The notes under the pieces were generated by a model. The model was not told where the DNA came from. It saw only the letters and a program-made list of their open reading frames with translations, and searched no databases. Source: Eutrigla gurnardus (taxonomy: Eukaryota; Chordata; Actinopteri; Perciformes; Triglidae). From it: 64,000 nucleotides of DNA. The first letter of the stretch is position 1. The number at the start of each line of letters is the position of its first letter. The position numbers and the translations under genes were made by a program. Positions 1-12,840 of this stretch are shown piece after piece. Location: NCBI GenBank assembly GCA_963514095.1, contig OY741277.1, forward strand, positions 12,767,137-12,831,136. The letters run 5' to 3'.

Positions 1-62
1 TGCAGGATGACACAGCCACAGCTGTATCAATTGGCTTACTATTCTTCTTGTCATTTCCACAG

Positions 63-144
63 CTATGGAAAAGCCGCATTTTGTCTGGAGGAGCTGATGA
101 TGACCAATCCTCACAATCACTTGTACTGTGAGCAGTACGCTGAG
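63..144 (+). CDS. emc2: emc2 coding exon (first in window)
   Basis: The acceptor AG is at 61-62 after a pyrimidine-rich stretch, and the donor GTAGGT starts at 145. The 82 nt are one codon-completing base plus 27 codons, running from YGKAAFCL to QYAE. These residues form a TPR-like helical pair of EMC2. Confidence 0.95.
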
Positions 145-3100
145 GTAGGTACCCGCTTCGATGTACATCATCAAGCATGGAGGCAAACTGTGGAATGAAT
201 GTTAGCTCCCTGTGAATGGTGCCTCTCTGTAAAACCGAGAGACACGGACACATACTTAACGTCATTGGGAATATAGGCTCATGAAAGGAGGTGTGTTTAC
301 ACTAGGTTGTCATGCATTGCTTGTTCAGATGTCATGCTGTCATTGCTTAAGCTGCCATTCAGCACAACTTACTGGATGTGTTTAATGCCTCCTCGCACAG
401 GTGAAGTACACTCAAGGGGGGCTGGAAAACCTGGAGCTGTCCAGGAAGTATTTTGCCCAGGCGCTGAGGCTGAACAACCGAAACATGAGGGCATTGTTTG
501 GTCTGTACATGGTGAGTACTGCCTTGCATGAAGAGAAAGTGGGAGAGAAAGAAAATACAAAAAAACTGTAACTCTGTGGTTTGTCAAGGTTGAGGCTGGC
601 CACTGAGTGTGTCCAGCACAACTGTAATGTGTGTGTGTAAGTGTGTTTTTGGGGGTAGCGAAAAAAAGGGGCTCTTAGACAGGTCATCCCGCTGCTGACT
701 CAGACGGTGAACTCCAGCCTTGGAAAAGTCGGCCCCTCTGGAGATCTTTATTTTAGTAATAATACCCCTTTGGCGAAACCTTTTTATGTTTATGATATAA
801 ATAAATAAAGTACTCCTGGAGGGGAAAAAAAGAAGAAGAGAAAAGCGAGAGAGAGAGAGAGAAAGAAGTACAACTGCTGCAAGCATTTTGCCACTGGCAA
901 ATTATCCAACCAGGTACCAGTTTGATTGTAGTCTTGGCCCAACAGCCCTTTCGTCTACATATTTGTTTAAACAGGATGTTGTCCGCTTGTGCCAATGCAT
1001 CATGTAAGTGAGACTTGACATAAAAACACAAACGAAGCGGTGCAGGGAATAAAAGGTGGAGAGGGAAAACAGGTCTTACATAGGGAGCCCCAGTGTTTTC
1101 CGCTGTGCTGCGCTGGGATTCTTCAGGTAGTCAAAACACCTCACAGCAGCTCATACCCTCTGAAACTGCTCAGAGGTGTAGCCAGAGTACAGGAGGTGCA
1201 GGGCAGGGTCAAAACCACGACATTCACTTCTGTTAACGCTCATGTTGGTATGGAGACAGAGCAGGCCCTGTATGGGTTCCTGACAAGTCATCCGTTGACA
1301 CTCTGGTCTTTAATGGATACTTCAAGTGGAAGTTTATTCTTTATAAGTCACAGATCTGTCTTAAGAGTGTGTTTTGCAGATTGTCAGCAAGTCTTGGTGG
1401 TCCAGATCTTGACAGGTGCAAGAAGTTCAGTGAAAGGACAGGAAACATTCACCACCCTCACGCCATCTAAGTCATTCCGATAGAGGACCTGGTAGCACTG
1501 ACCACAGTTGGGTTGTGGGTTGGTTACTCACGGCACTTGCATGGGGATTCCCCCCCATAATGGTGCATGCTGTTTCGGGGATAGCCTGTCTAGGTTGACA
1601 TAAGCTAAATTAAGGTTGCTCTTGAGTTGAGAATAAAGAAAGTGCTTACTAAAAAATACAGAAGCCAAACCATTGGATAGAAAAAACATGGCCAGGTTGA
1701 TTGGTGTGTAGTTAAAGTTTCAGCACACTGGTAGGGAGGGCTTTGAAGTGCATGCAGGGTAAGCCCTCTGGGGTTTGCTGCGTGGAGATGATGGCAGGAA
1801 CATGGGAAAGACATGGGATTTGTGGTTCGGAGGGGAGCTGTCGGGGCAGGCAGAGACCGTGATTCACACAGTGCTCCTCTCACTGCGCGCCGTTTAAAAA
1901 AGGAAAAAAGGAAAAAGACATATAAGGTCCTTTCATCGCAGTGAATCGATGGTGTTGGAGAAATTAGGCCCCGTTAAGTGACAATTTACGTATGAAGCAT
2001 TAAAACGCTCACTTTTTCCTCCCCATAAATGATTTCTCCTGTGTCATCAGGCCAACGTCTGTTTTTTCTCTTTATTTTGCCACAATGACTAGTGGAGTGG
2101 TAGATGGTAAGAGTGGTTGCATATTCATCTTAATTACGCTTTTATTGCTGTTTCACCAAGTTTTGATACAAGGACACCCGTTTTTTGTTTTTCCTCTAGT
2201 CTGCAAGTCACATCGCTGCCAGTCCAAAAGTTAGTGCCAAGCTGAAGAAGGACAATATGAAGTACGCTGCCTGGGCTGCCGCTCAAATAAATAGAGCATA
2301 TAAGGTGAGTCACATTACACTTGTTATTTGGCTTGATAATCTAGCTTCACTATATGTTATTCTTACCACTATCTGCATTACTGTTGTCTAGCCTCCATAT
2401 CTATAGTGCCTCTGTCTTCTACTGAAGAAAATCTTTTAAACTTTTTTCCCACATCCCCCTTTCATTCCGCCAGACACAGCCACTTATCATATTTCTTAGG
2501 ACTCTTCTGTTTTGTTTTAGCTTTCATGGGTTATTTGCACACAATATCCAGACATCCAGAAATCCCCTCATTTGCATAGTATGTGAAAAGTATTCACTGC
2601 CACCAAATGACCCCAGAATGCACAGCAATCCTAAAGGATGCCTCCGACTTGCAGCGTTGTAATAACAACCCTAGTGTCTTTCAGTGTGTCTGGGTACATT
2701 TACTGTTAATGTGTTGATTTAAGACCACAACGTCTGCTAAGACTTTATTCCACACCCTGGCCTCACAGATGAGCTTCTTGCAGAGCCACAGGCTGCTTTT
2801 CCAAGGACCACAATCATGCTAAACTGTAGCAGAGAGTTGTCTAGATCAGTGGTTCTCGAATGAGGGTCAGTGACCCTTAAGTGCCTTTGACCTTGATCGA
2901 GGAGGTCCCCAGCAAATTCACAAGCCTAATTATACATTTTAAATGAATTTCTTCAGTTGCTGTGTTTCAGTAACTAAGTACACATTGATATTTGAATTGG
3001 GGTGAAATTAAATATGATTAGTGGTGGCCAATAGGGATGCTCAATACATTTCAACTTAAAAAAGCTCTCTAGTTTGGTATCATTGTGAAAAAACGAGCCT

Positions 3101-6100
3101 GATTTAAAAATACAGGATACGAAAATAAATTAATTTGATTGTATTATCCTTGATTTATGCATTGAGACCTTATGAATCATCATCATCTAATTTAAGATTA
3201 TTTGATTGTTTTTCACTCAAAAGCATGTTCACTATTTTTTTATTTTTTTATCTGTGACTCAGTAAAAATATGGAAAGTGTTAGTTTTCTGCATATTTTGA
3301 TGATTATTGGGATATTACCGTGAATCGCAAATTTTTTGGCTAGGATGATCGTGATGTTATATACATGGTAGATAAATGATGGGACTTTGTGTGGGCATGT
3401 GTGCTCACGTATGACTATCGGCACATGCATGCAAAGCAAGGAGAGGAAAAAGTGAGGAGCTCCTCACATGGTATCACTAAAGTGATTTAGGCTGTTGTCA
3501 TAGCAACGTAAATGGAAAAGCATATTTAAAAAAAAAAAATCTTATTTGCCATATGTGTTGGTTATTTGGGCATCAACGGTTAAACATGTAATAAGCGGTT
3601 CCTTGCTAGCATGTGTGAGTCCTGCTGAGAGAGAGGATCCCTGCTGAGCCCCTAAAGACCTTGTCTCACCACACTCAGCTGTCCTGCCTTATAGACACAT
3701 TTAGCGTGTCGAGTACTGGGACAAGTATGACGGCTATATTGGAAAATGTGTGCATGTGAGTAACGTCACGGTGAATGTCAGTTCTCTTTTGGAGCTCTTG
3801 TAGAAGTGTCATGGAAGAGCTTTTACTTGTTCCTGTCAGGTTTAGGTTTCAAGTGGAATGTCGTAACTGAAAAGGTGCAGCTTTTCCTGTTTAGGATAAC
3901 ACCTTGTATGTGTGCAGATGGGAAAATGTAGAGGTGGTTTGGTCTAGAAGATAAGTCAGTCAAATCTCTATTGATGTCTTGTCCACACTACTCTTCACTT
4001 TGATCATTACGCTTGCTGACCTTACCGTGCTGTCTTAGAAGGTATTTGATCCCGGCGGGGGACAAGATGAATATCTCAAACTGCTCACTTTTTTTTATCA
4101 TAAATCAGAGGCCCAGAACACAAAGTGTTAACACTTTTTGTTGTCAATGAACACTTTGAACAAAACAACATTTTGTATATGATCTAGCATTTTTCGGATT
4201 TATATTATGCACCATTTATATGTTTTGGAACATATTTTTCCTGCATATGTATCCATTAACAGTTACACTCACACCAGGGCCATTTGATCTGTGCCTTGGC
4301 ACGGCAGGCTTGCACTCGCACTGCTCCAAGCCCAAACGGGCCTAGGCCCAATTGCCTGTTGTACATACGTCATCATGTCGTAATACGACACGCATATGGC
4401 TTGATGTTGTTTTCAAGGACCGCCATCTCGAAGTCATCACAATAGAGAACAACACAGAGAACACGACTGAAACTTTACTGACAGTCACGTCTGCACATAT
4501 TTCTAGTAAACACCCGGCCTGCATGAGCGGCCGTGAGCGAGCGGGCAGCGGATTTTGGACACAGTGGCATTTTTATTATAAATGTACCGGTCCGGTTACT
4601 CTCTGGTGCCGCTGACACCACTGAAGCCCAAGCCCGACCCAGAATCCCGCTGTGTCCTACATGTCCTACTCATAAATCGGCTCGATAGCGGGTGGGGATC
4701 CGAGTAGAACACTGAGCGATAATCAGTGGGACGGCCTATCGATTTAAGCCAAGTCATGTCCAAATTGCTTACCCGTGCATGTACTCAAAGCCACCTCTTC
4801 CAAGCATGCTGGGGCCGAGGAAGCGTACCGTTCATAAGTACGGAACGGAGCGCTCACACTGGCCAAACAATCTGGACTTTTGGACCCCTTGGTGTCAATA
4901 ATGAGACACTCGGTCACACCTTTGTCAGGGAACATGTGAGCTTCAGCCAGCCCCTCTGAGTCTGCCCTGCTTTACAACCTCTTGTATTTATTTAAGTTGC
5001 CTGGTAATAGTAAGGTGTTGCTGGGATTTCAACTCAGCAGTGAGTGTGTATGTTCACACTATGTGTATGCAAGCCTGGCAACACGCACATGTGCGCTTGT
5101 AGATGTTTTCTTGGTTGCCGTGTGAGACAAGATAAATGACATGGTTTAAGGTTGCCTCTCCACCTCCCAGTTAAATGACTTCTGAGATCTTTAAAAGGGA
5201 GCTGTGATGTGGGCCTCCGTCAGACAGCTGCTGGCTGCTGTGGGCTTATGCTCGCTGATTGATGGCCCCTTTTTAAAGCGTCGCTCGTGTCAGTCGTCCA
5301 CTTTTATTAGGCTCTGGTACCTGGTGATTGTCATACCTCAGTGTGAGAAAAAGGTGGGCAGGTGAGTGCAAGTGGGAGCAGACGTCAGCGAGAGGTCACG
5401 ACTGACTCGGGGCCCATTTAACAAGAAATGTAATTACCTCGGTGGGGTCGGTTGACATGTAAAATACCTGGAGATGTGTGGCTCGTTGGTGCAGAAGGCT
5501 TCAAAGCGGCCCTACATGGCCTGCCCTCCTGCCCTAACTTTCTAAACAGATTCTCTGATTAGCTCCTCTGTCACGGACCACAGGCTCCCACTGCGTCATG
5601 ACTCTATTATCAGCTGCTCTAAATAGATGTGGAGCTGTCTTGTCCGCTCCTACTCTTGTAGAACAGGGCAGGAGTTAATGTGGTGGTCTCACCTCAGGCT
5701 GAGGAGATAATTGACTACCGGGCCCGGGGTAATGGTGCATTAGGCAGCAAGGCAATGAAATGCACTGATCATTATAGCTACCCTACCACACGCACACACA
5801 CACACACACCCTAAATCTAGAAGAATGAGTCACACTTGGAAATGACGTAGCCAATTGCACACCTTAGCCAAGATGGAGTTTGGCAAACGAGGAAGGAAAA
5901 CAATTTTAACCATGGAAATACAGTATAGGCTAGGTTTAGGCTACAGTAGGTTCCTGTTTGTAGAAGCCTAGACATAGCCAAAGGTTGAATGCATAAATAC
6001 CTCACAGCATACACAGCAGGGTGAGTGTAGTCCATTTTGCCGTGTTGCTCCACAAAAAGATGAAACTTAGAGGAGCGGCTGTATATGGTTTTGGAAGGAA

Positions 6101-7741
6101 GCCGAGATGAGGACACAATATTTCTTCAGCCAACTGTGTGTCTCAAGTATTGAAATTATGTTTACAATGACTGTGTGTGCTTCTGACTGAGCAAGTGTGC
6201 ACACGCTCTCAAGGAGCTCATCTCTCACCTTGGAGGACATGCAGGGTGTGCTTTCTTGTCCAGAGACGGCATTGAAACACTATTAATTGAAAGGACACCC
6301 GCAATGCTGTTGCCTCCTGCTTGTCCTTTGCTGTTCAGTAGTTGTAGTTGTTGCTGCTGTGCTTCTACACATTTTAAATGTTGATTGATATGTAGTGTTT
6401 TATATGTATTAAGTCATACATTTGTTATAATGACATTTAATTTGAGCATTTTTAATACCAATTATAGATTTTTAGTACGTTATGATATATTTGCTCTTTT
6501 CCTTAAACTCAGTCTCCAGAGTAAATGTTTTAAATTTTGTAAAGATGTTCATCTCCCTCTCAGGATCAATTCTAAAAACTTTGGTCATCCCCAGACTCTT
6601 GATCTGGCGCCATCATCAGGTCAATATATTTGTCCAGTACTTGGTTTCTGACCAAATACCTGCAAAACCAATGGCTCTCCCATAAGCCTGAACTTTGTCT
6701 TTAGTTCTAATCAGCAAATGTCAGCATGCTGACACGCTATGGTGGTGAACATGGTAAACCTTGTACTTGCTGAACATGAGCATGTTAGCATGCTGATGTT
6801 AGCATTTAGCTACAGCCTCACAGGGCTGCGAGCCTGGCTGTTGACTCTTTGACTTGTACATGAACAATAAATAATGGTGACGCTTTGCTTTACATCTCAT
6901 TGTTGCTCAGACAGTGCGTTTTAACGTAAAGTGGCTACAATGGAAGATGCATGTCACATTTTATTTTTATCAACTGGCATTAGTTGCAAAATATATATTT
7001 CACTTAATTTGAATGAAAGATTTATGTCAATCTAAATATGGGTAAATTGAGGTTAATTAGGCCTTTATTACATCCGCGGTTCCCCTGCCCAAGGTTAAGG
7101 AAGTTGTCTTTCTCTTCGCTTTTTGTCGAGGGGATGCCTTGTCTGCTGCAAAGTTTAATTGGGAAGAAGAAGTGCATGCATGTGTGTGCATGCATGAGTA
7201 ATCCCGGATGTGCTTGTGGATCATAATTTGCGGCACTTCCTGTGAAACCCTGTGGACACAGTACAGAAATTATAGTGGCGTGTTATGTACTCCTGTACTA
7301 GAGGCCATGGAAGTGGACTCATCATGTGGGCATCCTATTTCGGAGCTCTCACAGGCACACTTATGAAACAGTTGAGGAAAAACCCCGCTGTTTAGCGATA
7401 TTGTATGACTTTGCATGACCTGTGTGCTATCTAATATCTGATTATTTTTGCTCTTTGCTTTGTAAACTCCGTGAATCATTATATTGAGTGGATGAGATTA
7501 TCACTGCCTCTGTGATGCTGCGTTCGAGTGTGTTTGGTTCCCCATTGCTTTAGTTGGCGAAGAGATCTAACAAGTTGATGTTCTCTTTTTTTCCCCTCCC
7601 CTCCTCTCTGTCCCACTCGGTGTCTCTCTGCCTTTCACCTTCCCTCACATGCAGCTGGCCGGTCGCGGGACCAAGGAGAATAAATGCTCCATGAAGGCGG
7701 TAGAGGAAATGCTGGAGTCCATGCAGATCACCATGTCCTAG
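63..7741 (+). CDS. emc2: ER membrane protein complex subunit 2 (TTC35), 3' part: join(63..144,401..511,2200..2304,7655..7741)
   Basis: EMC2 is the cytosolic tetratricopeptide-repeat scaffold of the ER membrane protein complex, which inserts tail-anchored and multipass proteins into the ER; it holds the cytosolic cap with EMC8/9. The four exons join in frame to give about 127 C-terminal residues of a family of roughly 297. Blocks clearly matching vertebrate EMC2 include AAFCLEELMMTNPHNHLYC, QGGLENLELSRKYFAQAL, NNRNMRALFGLYM and KAVEEMLESMQIT. All junctions have AG/GT sites. Introns are 256, 1688 and 5350 bp. The first base of the first exon completes a codon begun upstream, so the gene is 5'-truncated by the window edge; the other three junctions are phase 0. 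No frameshift or premature stop is visible, so the copy looks functional. The extreme C-terminus (GTKENKCS region) diverges from the mammalian sequence more than the TPR part does. Confidence 0.96.
401..511 (+). CDS. emc2: emc2 coding exon
   Basis: The acceptor is cgcacAG at 399-400 and the donor is GTGAGT from 512. The 37 codons begin VKYTQGGLENLEL and end ALFGLYM, almost identical to vertebrate EMC2. Phase 0 at both ends. Confidence 0.96.
512..2199 (+). other. emc2 intron, no other gene seen
   Basis: This intron has a short GA/purine run near 848-863 and no recognisable nested gene or transposon. Several short open frames overlap here on both strands without similarity to anything I recognise. 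Confidence 0.6.
2200..2304 (+). CDS. emc2: emc2 coding exon
   Basis: The acceptor is ttcctctAG at 2198-2199 and the donor is GTGAGT from 2305. The 35 codons begin SASHIAASPK and end AAQINRAYK, matching the EMC2 segment before the C-terminal helix. The change from ASN to AAS and K/L substitutions are conservative. Confidence 0.96.
2847..2990 (+). mobile_element. hAT-like MITE fragment
   Basis: The left end reads CAGTGGTTCTCgaatgagg, a common hAT non-autonomous terminal motif, followed by a degraded 'ggtcagtgaccc' segment. The matching right terminus GAGAACCACTG is not visible, so the copy is truncated or decayed. Confidence 0.45.
4269..4897. mobile_element. probable non-autonomous hAT-like DNA transposon
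   Basis: The left end cacaccagggccattt and the right end ggaccccttggtgtca are imperfect inverse copies. The interior is unusually GC/CpG-rich for this intron and has gene-less short open frames. The layout resembles teleost hAT-type repeats with a CACACC.../...GGTGTG terminus. A clear 8-bp target duplication is not visible, so the boundaries are approximate. Confidence 0.45.
6540..6862 (+). repeat. common teleost interspersed repeat
   Basis: It contains the series 'gcgccatcatcaggtcaa', 'ggtttctgaccaaatacc', 'gtcagcatgctgacacg', 'gtgaacatggtaaacc' and 'agcatgttagcatgctgat'. I recognise this order from a high-copy fish repeat. No coding capacity. The boundaries are approximate. Confidence 0.6.
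7655..7741 (+). CDS. emc2: emc2 terminal coding exon with stop
   Basis: The acceptor is acatgcAG at 7653-7654. There are 28 codons and a TAG stop at 7739-7741. The peptide begins LAGRGTKENK and ends MLESMQITMS, equivalent to the EMC2 C-terminus. Confidence 0.95.
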   Translation: MAGRGTKENKCSMKAVEEMLESMQITMS

Positions 7742-8316
7742 ATGCCCTCATCGTCACCTTCCTCTCTCCCCTCCTGTTCACACAGCCACTTGGAGCGACA
7801 CTGCAGCTCAAACAGCCTTACAAGGTGACCAGAACCGGATGTTGCAGATTCCCCTCTTCATCCTCTCAAGTTTCGATCTGTAATTGATTGGACTTGACAT
7901 GGACAATGGAAAACATTTGTTTTCCTCAAGTGCAAAGATTTCCCCCACCCATCTGGAACCTACAATAGCAAATTCCGAGTAATCCAATTTATTTTAACAA
8001 GTTCTACTTAGTATTAATCCAACTGTGATTTCCCCATGACTGGATAATTTTATCCATCCCCATTCCATGCTGTCTTTTGGGTTCGTCTCTCACTGATATC
8101 ACTAATAAGCACACCCACATCAAGGCTATAACTATGTGACCAGTAAAGATGACAAGCTGTACAGTAAAATCTATTTATGAAGACGATGTGGCGATCCCAC
8201 CTGTCTGCACTGAGGTCCTTTACTGTTTCTGTGCTATCTGTAAATGAAACGTCTTTATCAAATAAAATTAGTTTTTTTCTTTTGTCTAATCTATCAAAAT
8301 GTCTTAATAAAAGTAG
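7742..8316 (+). other. emc2: emc2 3' UTR (approximate end)
   Basis: This sequence follows the emc2 stop codon. AATAAA hexamers at 8261-8266 and 8306-8311 are the first good poly(A) signals after the stop, so the transcript probably ends about 10-30 bp beyond one of them. The exact cleavage site is inferred. Confidence 0.6.
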
Positions 8317-11300
8317 AATTGATTGCCACCACATTTTCGTAATGGGTGTTTTGTAGCAGCAGGGTTAGTCGGATGTTTTTCGGATATCGGTACATTGAAA
8401 TAGTCACGTTGTACCCAGCAGCGACACTTATTGACATATTTGAACTCGCTATAATTATCCTGGAGAAGGAGCGAGACATTTGTCATTATGAAGGCAGAAG
8501 TGGTAACAACAGGGGCATTAAAAGGGGCCTCTTCTTTCCCAGTGATCCCAGCTGCAAAATCCTGCCTTTCAATTACCTTGGACAGCAGCTGAACCAACTT
8601 CAGCACACTGAAAAACACCTCTGTCATTTCAGTTTAGAGAGCCTCGGAGAACGCTGCCAGTAATTAACACGCCACAAGTTTGGGGAAAAAAACAAAAATT
8701 ATTCATGAATCTGGAAACTTTCATGACAGGCGGGGAAAAGTCATTTTTATTTTACTTTAGAGAGGCAGCGCTGATTTCCTCGGCTGTACCCCAAATTCGC
8801 TTAATGTAATTGTTGAATCTGAATTGATCCAGATGATTATCTAAAGTTGTCGTCCGGCCGTGCGGGGTCAGCTGTTAATCCGATTCCTTTTGTTTATTAA
8901 GTTGTGGCAACTGGGTCATAATTTCACTCTTTGACTGATGGAAAAGTTGAGTGTTGAGTTAATGCTCATTTTGTTTTTTTTGACTGCTTTTAAATTGAGA
9001 GGGGTCACCAACTCAAAGCCTGCAGTGTGTAAAGCAGTTTTCTCAAGTTCCTAATACTCTCTGGCCTTGGTCAGTGGATGAGTGTCTGCATTTGATTTGC
9101 CTCACCAGTCTGGCGGAACCAATGAAAGCCAGGGGATGTTTGAGCATAAACTGACTTGAGTTATTTTTTACAGGAAAAGGACTGAGGCTAAATTAGGTTC
9201 CTTTTGAACACTCACAGGGTGGAAGCTGTTTGAATTGAAGCATTTTTGTTGTAGCTCCCATGCAAACATTGCTGTATAGGTCATTTATGAACTTGTAAAA
9301 AGGGAATAAAGGTTGTCAATCAGTTTGATGGGTCATCATGAGGTATTGGTATGCAGTGCCAGCCATACTGAGGCAATAGTGCCATCTGTAGTCTGGATTA
9401 AGAACTCATGACTTTGGGTAAAAAAACCTTTTGACTGCAATGAGTAACGGTTTGCACCTGGAAGTAGGCTATAACCACCATGCATTAAACTTCAACTTGA
9501 CCTGTATGTCATGTTATTTTGAGCCTGTCTGCAACTCTGATTTGCTGAGCAAAGAAGAAAAGTGGGTTACGCATCATTTATCAGTCATGAATTCTGTTAA
9601 ATCTTTTCCTTGTGCTCAGCTGTGCAATCCAAACATATCCTTGTAGAGTCAAGAAAAATAGCATGTTGGCCCTCCTGAGTCCGAATAAATCTTAGCATCA
9701 CTTATCGCCTCACTGTTTAGAACGCCTTTCAGCTCACCGACAGCCCTTTTCGACCTTTGTCCCAATAGTTCAGAGCTTCTGAGCATCTCGTCGGTCTATA
9801 CCTGGACAGCAGAGCCGGACCAAAAGACAAGAGGCGAGAACCCTCTAACCTCACTAAGCTGCTGGCTCAGTTTAGCGTGTGTAGGGGATTCGCTGTTCGT
9901 GCTGGCCATAATCCTGGATTCCCTGGGAGATTAGCCCCTGGAGAGGGTTTGCTTGTCCTCGGCTGCACTACAGTGGCCAGGTTAGCTGAACAGGATGAGC
10001 CCTGGGATGATGAGCTTACACCCGGATAGAGCCGAGCCTGATCGGCCTATTCATCAAACGCAGGGGTGATGACGGTAATTTACAACTGTCCAAAGCTCGC
10101 GTTGAGAGACAAATTCAAGTAGAGCCTCATAGCGTTTAAAGCAGGGGAGGGTACCGGCTGTTGGACGGGCCAGGGGAATAGGATTGGTGGGAGATCAAAG
10201 TGGAGGTCGAAGAAGATGAGCGAAACAAAGTGGAGGGGCTGCGAGACAGAGGGGAAGAGCAAACTGCTCCGTGATGCTCAGGAGCGGAACATGGGGGAAG
10301 TTTCCCAAGGTGAGGGAGTGAGTGGAAAGGCAGAGCAGGGCTCCAGCTCGCTCATCCATCTCTGTCCGTTTTAGGGGGAGAGGCTGGGAGCGCCAAAGAT
10401 GGATGAGGCATGCAGCGCTAAATCCTGCCCTGTCCAGGGCCTGGTGATGAAATACTGTTTTGGCTACGAGCACGGACGGCCTGACCCACACTCCCTTTTT
10501 CTGGGAATGGAGATGCAGGGTTTGGACCAGCGAGGATGGATCAGTCAAACAACACCTGACATGTAGAGGAGAGTTGTGAGGAGATAACTACCCCAGTCGC
10601 CACGCAATCGGCCATCCAGAACTCCAAATTCAGCAAAAATAAATAAATCCGCAACGCTTAATGCACTTCCAAGCATTTGATCCATTTCAATTAGGTTTGA
10701 ATATTAACACACATGCATCATAATAAATGCACATTTATTAATTCTGGTGTGTTTTCGTAGATCCGCTTGGCTTATCGTGTCAAATTAACTCCGTTTTCAC
10801 GAGGGAAATCATTTTGTGGAAAACACCGTTGACAAGAATGCATTCATCAAAGTCGTTTTTTTTTTTGGATACATGCTAAGATTTAACCACATCACACTCA
10901 TCCGTCTGCACAGGAAGGAGAGAGCGTTGAAACTGCTTCGCTACACACTGATAAGGAGGTAGGATGTTTATGTGGAAAGAGGGAGCCTCGTATTGCATAA
11001 TAAAATGCAATCATTGCATATGAAGCAGTCGGGTCATCTGGCAAAAGAGGGTTTTTTTTCTTTCTTCTGGTCATTGCACAATATCTCCTTGTTGATTCTG
11101 TATTATTTTTTCCCCCAAACACAATTGCACCAGCACGAATGCAAACTTATTTTTTTCTCCAAGGGCATCAATGCTGGGAAAATAATTTCCTCTCAAGGCA
11201 AGAGAACATCCCAGAGAATTGTGCGTGTGTGTGTGTGAGGGAGAGTGTGGTTATGAAAGTGTGATTATGAATGTGCAGACAATGTGCAGGCATGCCTTTG

Positions 11301-12179
11301 TGTCAGCTTGAGTTTGTGTGTCTGCCTGTGAGTGAGACTATGTGGTAATTTCAACAATATGAAGAGCTTTTGCCCGTGGAATTAAAACTATTGGCTTCGG
11401 GCGATGCTTGTACTCCTAAACCTCTTGACCAGGAGGCTCCAGACTGCTGCGATCTTCTTCCAGAGGATATTCTGTGGCCTCCACGGGCCGTTCTGGTTGT
11501 TGCGCCGGCTTCTCAGCTCCAGGCTTTTCTGGCAGCGGCCTCAAACCGAGCATATGTCAAGGCTGCATCCTGTCTGCAAACTCTTGTCACAGCGTAGGGC
11601 ATGCGTCAAATCAGAGAGGGGCAAGTTGCTGGCTCCAACAGACAGTTGTTCTTTCCAACCCAGGCTTCCCAAACCGCAAATCCCCTCTCAGGGCGTCTTC
11701 TCAGCCAGAAAGCACAGGCTTACCCCACACAAGGCCTGGGGCCTAATTACAAAAAGGAGGGAAAACCAGAATTGGCTACTGATTGAGCTTCCTGGGTGAA
11801 TGTTAATGGCGACCACAGAGGGATATTTTATACCCTGAGAGGGATGCAACGGAGCCTGGGAGTATGTGGAAGTAGCGGAGGTTTGGGGTTGTACAGACAG
11901 AGTTTACACGGGTTTGTGAATGCACACAAGCTGGAACATGTTCTTTTATTCCATAGGCATTGTGAGACATCTCATCTGTGTACACTAACATGATACCATC
12001 CAGGAATGGTAAACACTATTTTTACTACAGCGCCGGAGTCAAAGGAGTTCCGAGGCACGGTGCCAAAGCTCATTCCAACTGGGAACAATGGAACACATAT
12101 TCCTCCAAGTTGGAGCTTTGATGCCGTGTGAACACTTCCTTCTCACATTTTTAATGGCATACCATACTGTCAATGGTAG
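8317..12179. other. intergenic DNA with a CNE-like block, no gene seen
   Basis: No coding exon or clear transposon was seen. About 8430-8930 is AT-rich with many TAAT/ATTA cores (for example 'ctataattatcc', 'gtaattaacacg', 'attattcatgaatctgg', 'taatgtaattgttgaat'). It lacks repeat hallmarks, which suggests a conserved non-coding element. About 9720-10560 is more GC-rich and purine-rich without recognisable content. Confidence 0.3.
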
Positions 12180-12840
12180 TATAATGTAACTCAGTACATA
12201 TGCTCAATTAGCCTACTCAAGTATCTACATTGTGAAGGTTTAAATTAAAATACTCAAGAAGGCCTCAAATAAAAGCGTCCATTCCATGCTATCTACTTCA
12301 CTACATTTCAGAAGCATACTTTTTTACTGCACTAGATTTATGTGACATCTTAGTAGAGCTACTTTCTTTTCTAATATAAAGCTTGCAGCCAGCAACTGGT
12401 TAGTTTAGCTTAGCTTAGCACAAGGACAAACAGCCAGCCTGGTTTTGTCGGTTTAAACCACAATATGTAATTTCTACACTTTGATTTTTGCACCTTGCAC
12501 ATGCAAGATGTCGCTTTTTAATTTGTGGACTTCAATTGTTATGATGGGCTTTATTTGGCGTGCAGACATCAGGGTTTCTTCTCAGCAGGAAAGCAAAGAA
12601 GCACGTTTCCCTAAATGTTGAACTATTCCTTTTAAAGCAAGCTCCGTCACATCCAGTTCCAGCATTAAATGCTGTTTGTATTAATCCAGCATTACTATAG
12701 ATACAAAATATAGCTAGTACTTTTGATACTAGTACATTTCATGGATACTTGTAGCCACCTTTAGGCTACTTAAGTAATTTAATTATGCTCCTGCTACTTT
12801 TACTTCAACTAAGTAAAAGATCTGTATAGTTATTCATGCT
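12180..12840. mobile_element. hAT-like MITE split by a TTAA-type MITE
   Basis: The flanks (about 12180-12378 and 12640-12840) carry motifs of one fish hAT-like repeat: 'ctacttcactacatttcag', 'tttatgtgacatctta', then 'cttttgatactagtac' and 'aagtaaaagatctg'. Between them sits a different repeat that ends 'gttgaactattccttttaa'. The arrangement implies the second inserted into the first. Confidence 0.5.
12385..12635. mobile_element. 5'-truncated teleost 'gctagc' MITE nested in a hAT-like repeat
   Basis: It contains 'agcaactggttagtttagc', 'cttagcacaaggac' and the terminal 'gttgaactattccttttaa'. This is the inverse of the 'TTAAAG...attgaac' left end seen at 35271, so both belong to one family. Confidence 0.55.

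Larger units (their letters stand above)
2305..7654 (+). other. emc2 last intron, carrying several old repeats
   Basis: This 5.35-kb intron contains a hAT-type fragment near 2847, a probable hAT-like non-autonomous element at about 4269-4897 and a common teleost repeat at about 6540-6862. It also has a short CA run near 5792-5807. No additional coding exon was seen. Confidence 0.6.

Noticed and set aside
7684..7887. 67-codon frame starting inside the emc2 last exon
   Set aside because: Different frame from emc2; it runs across the stop codon into the 3' UTR.
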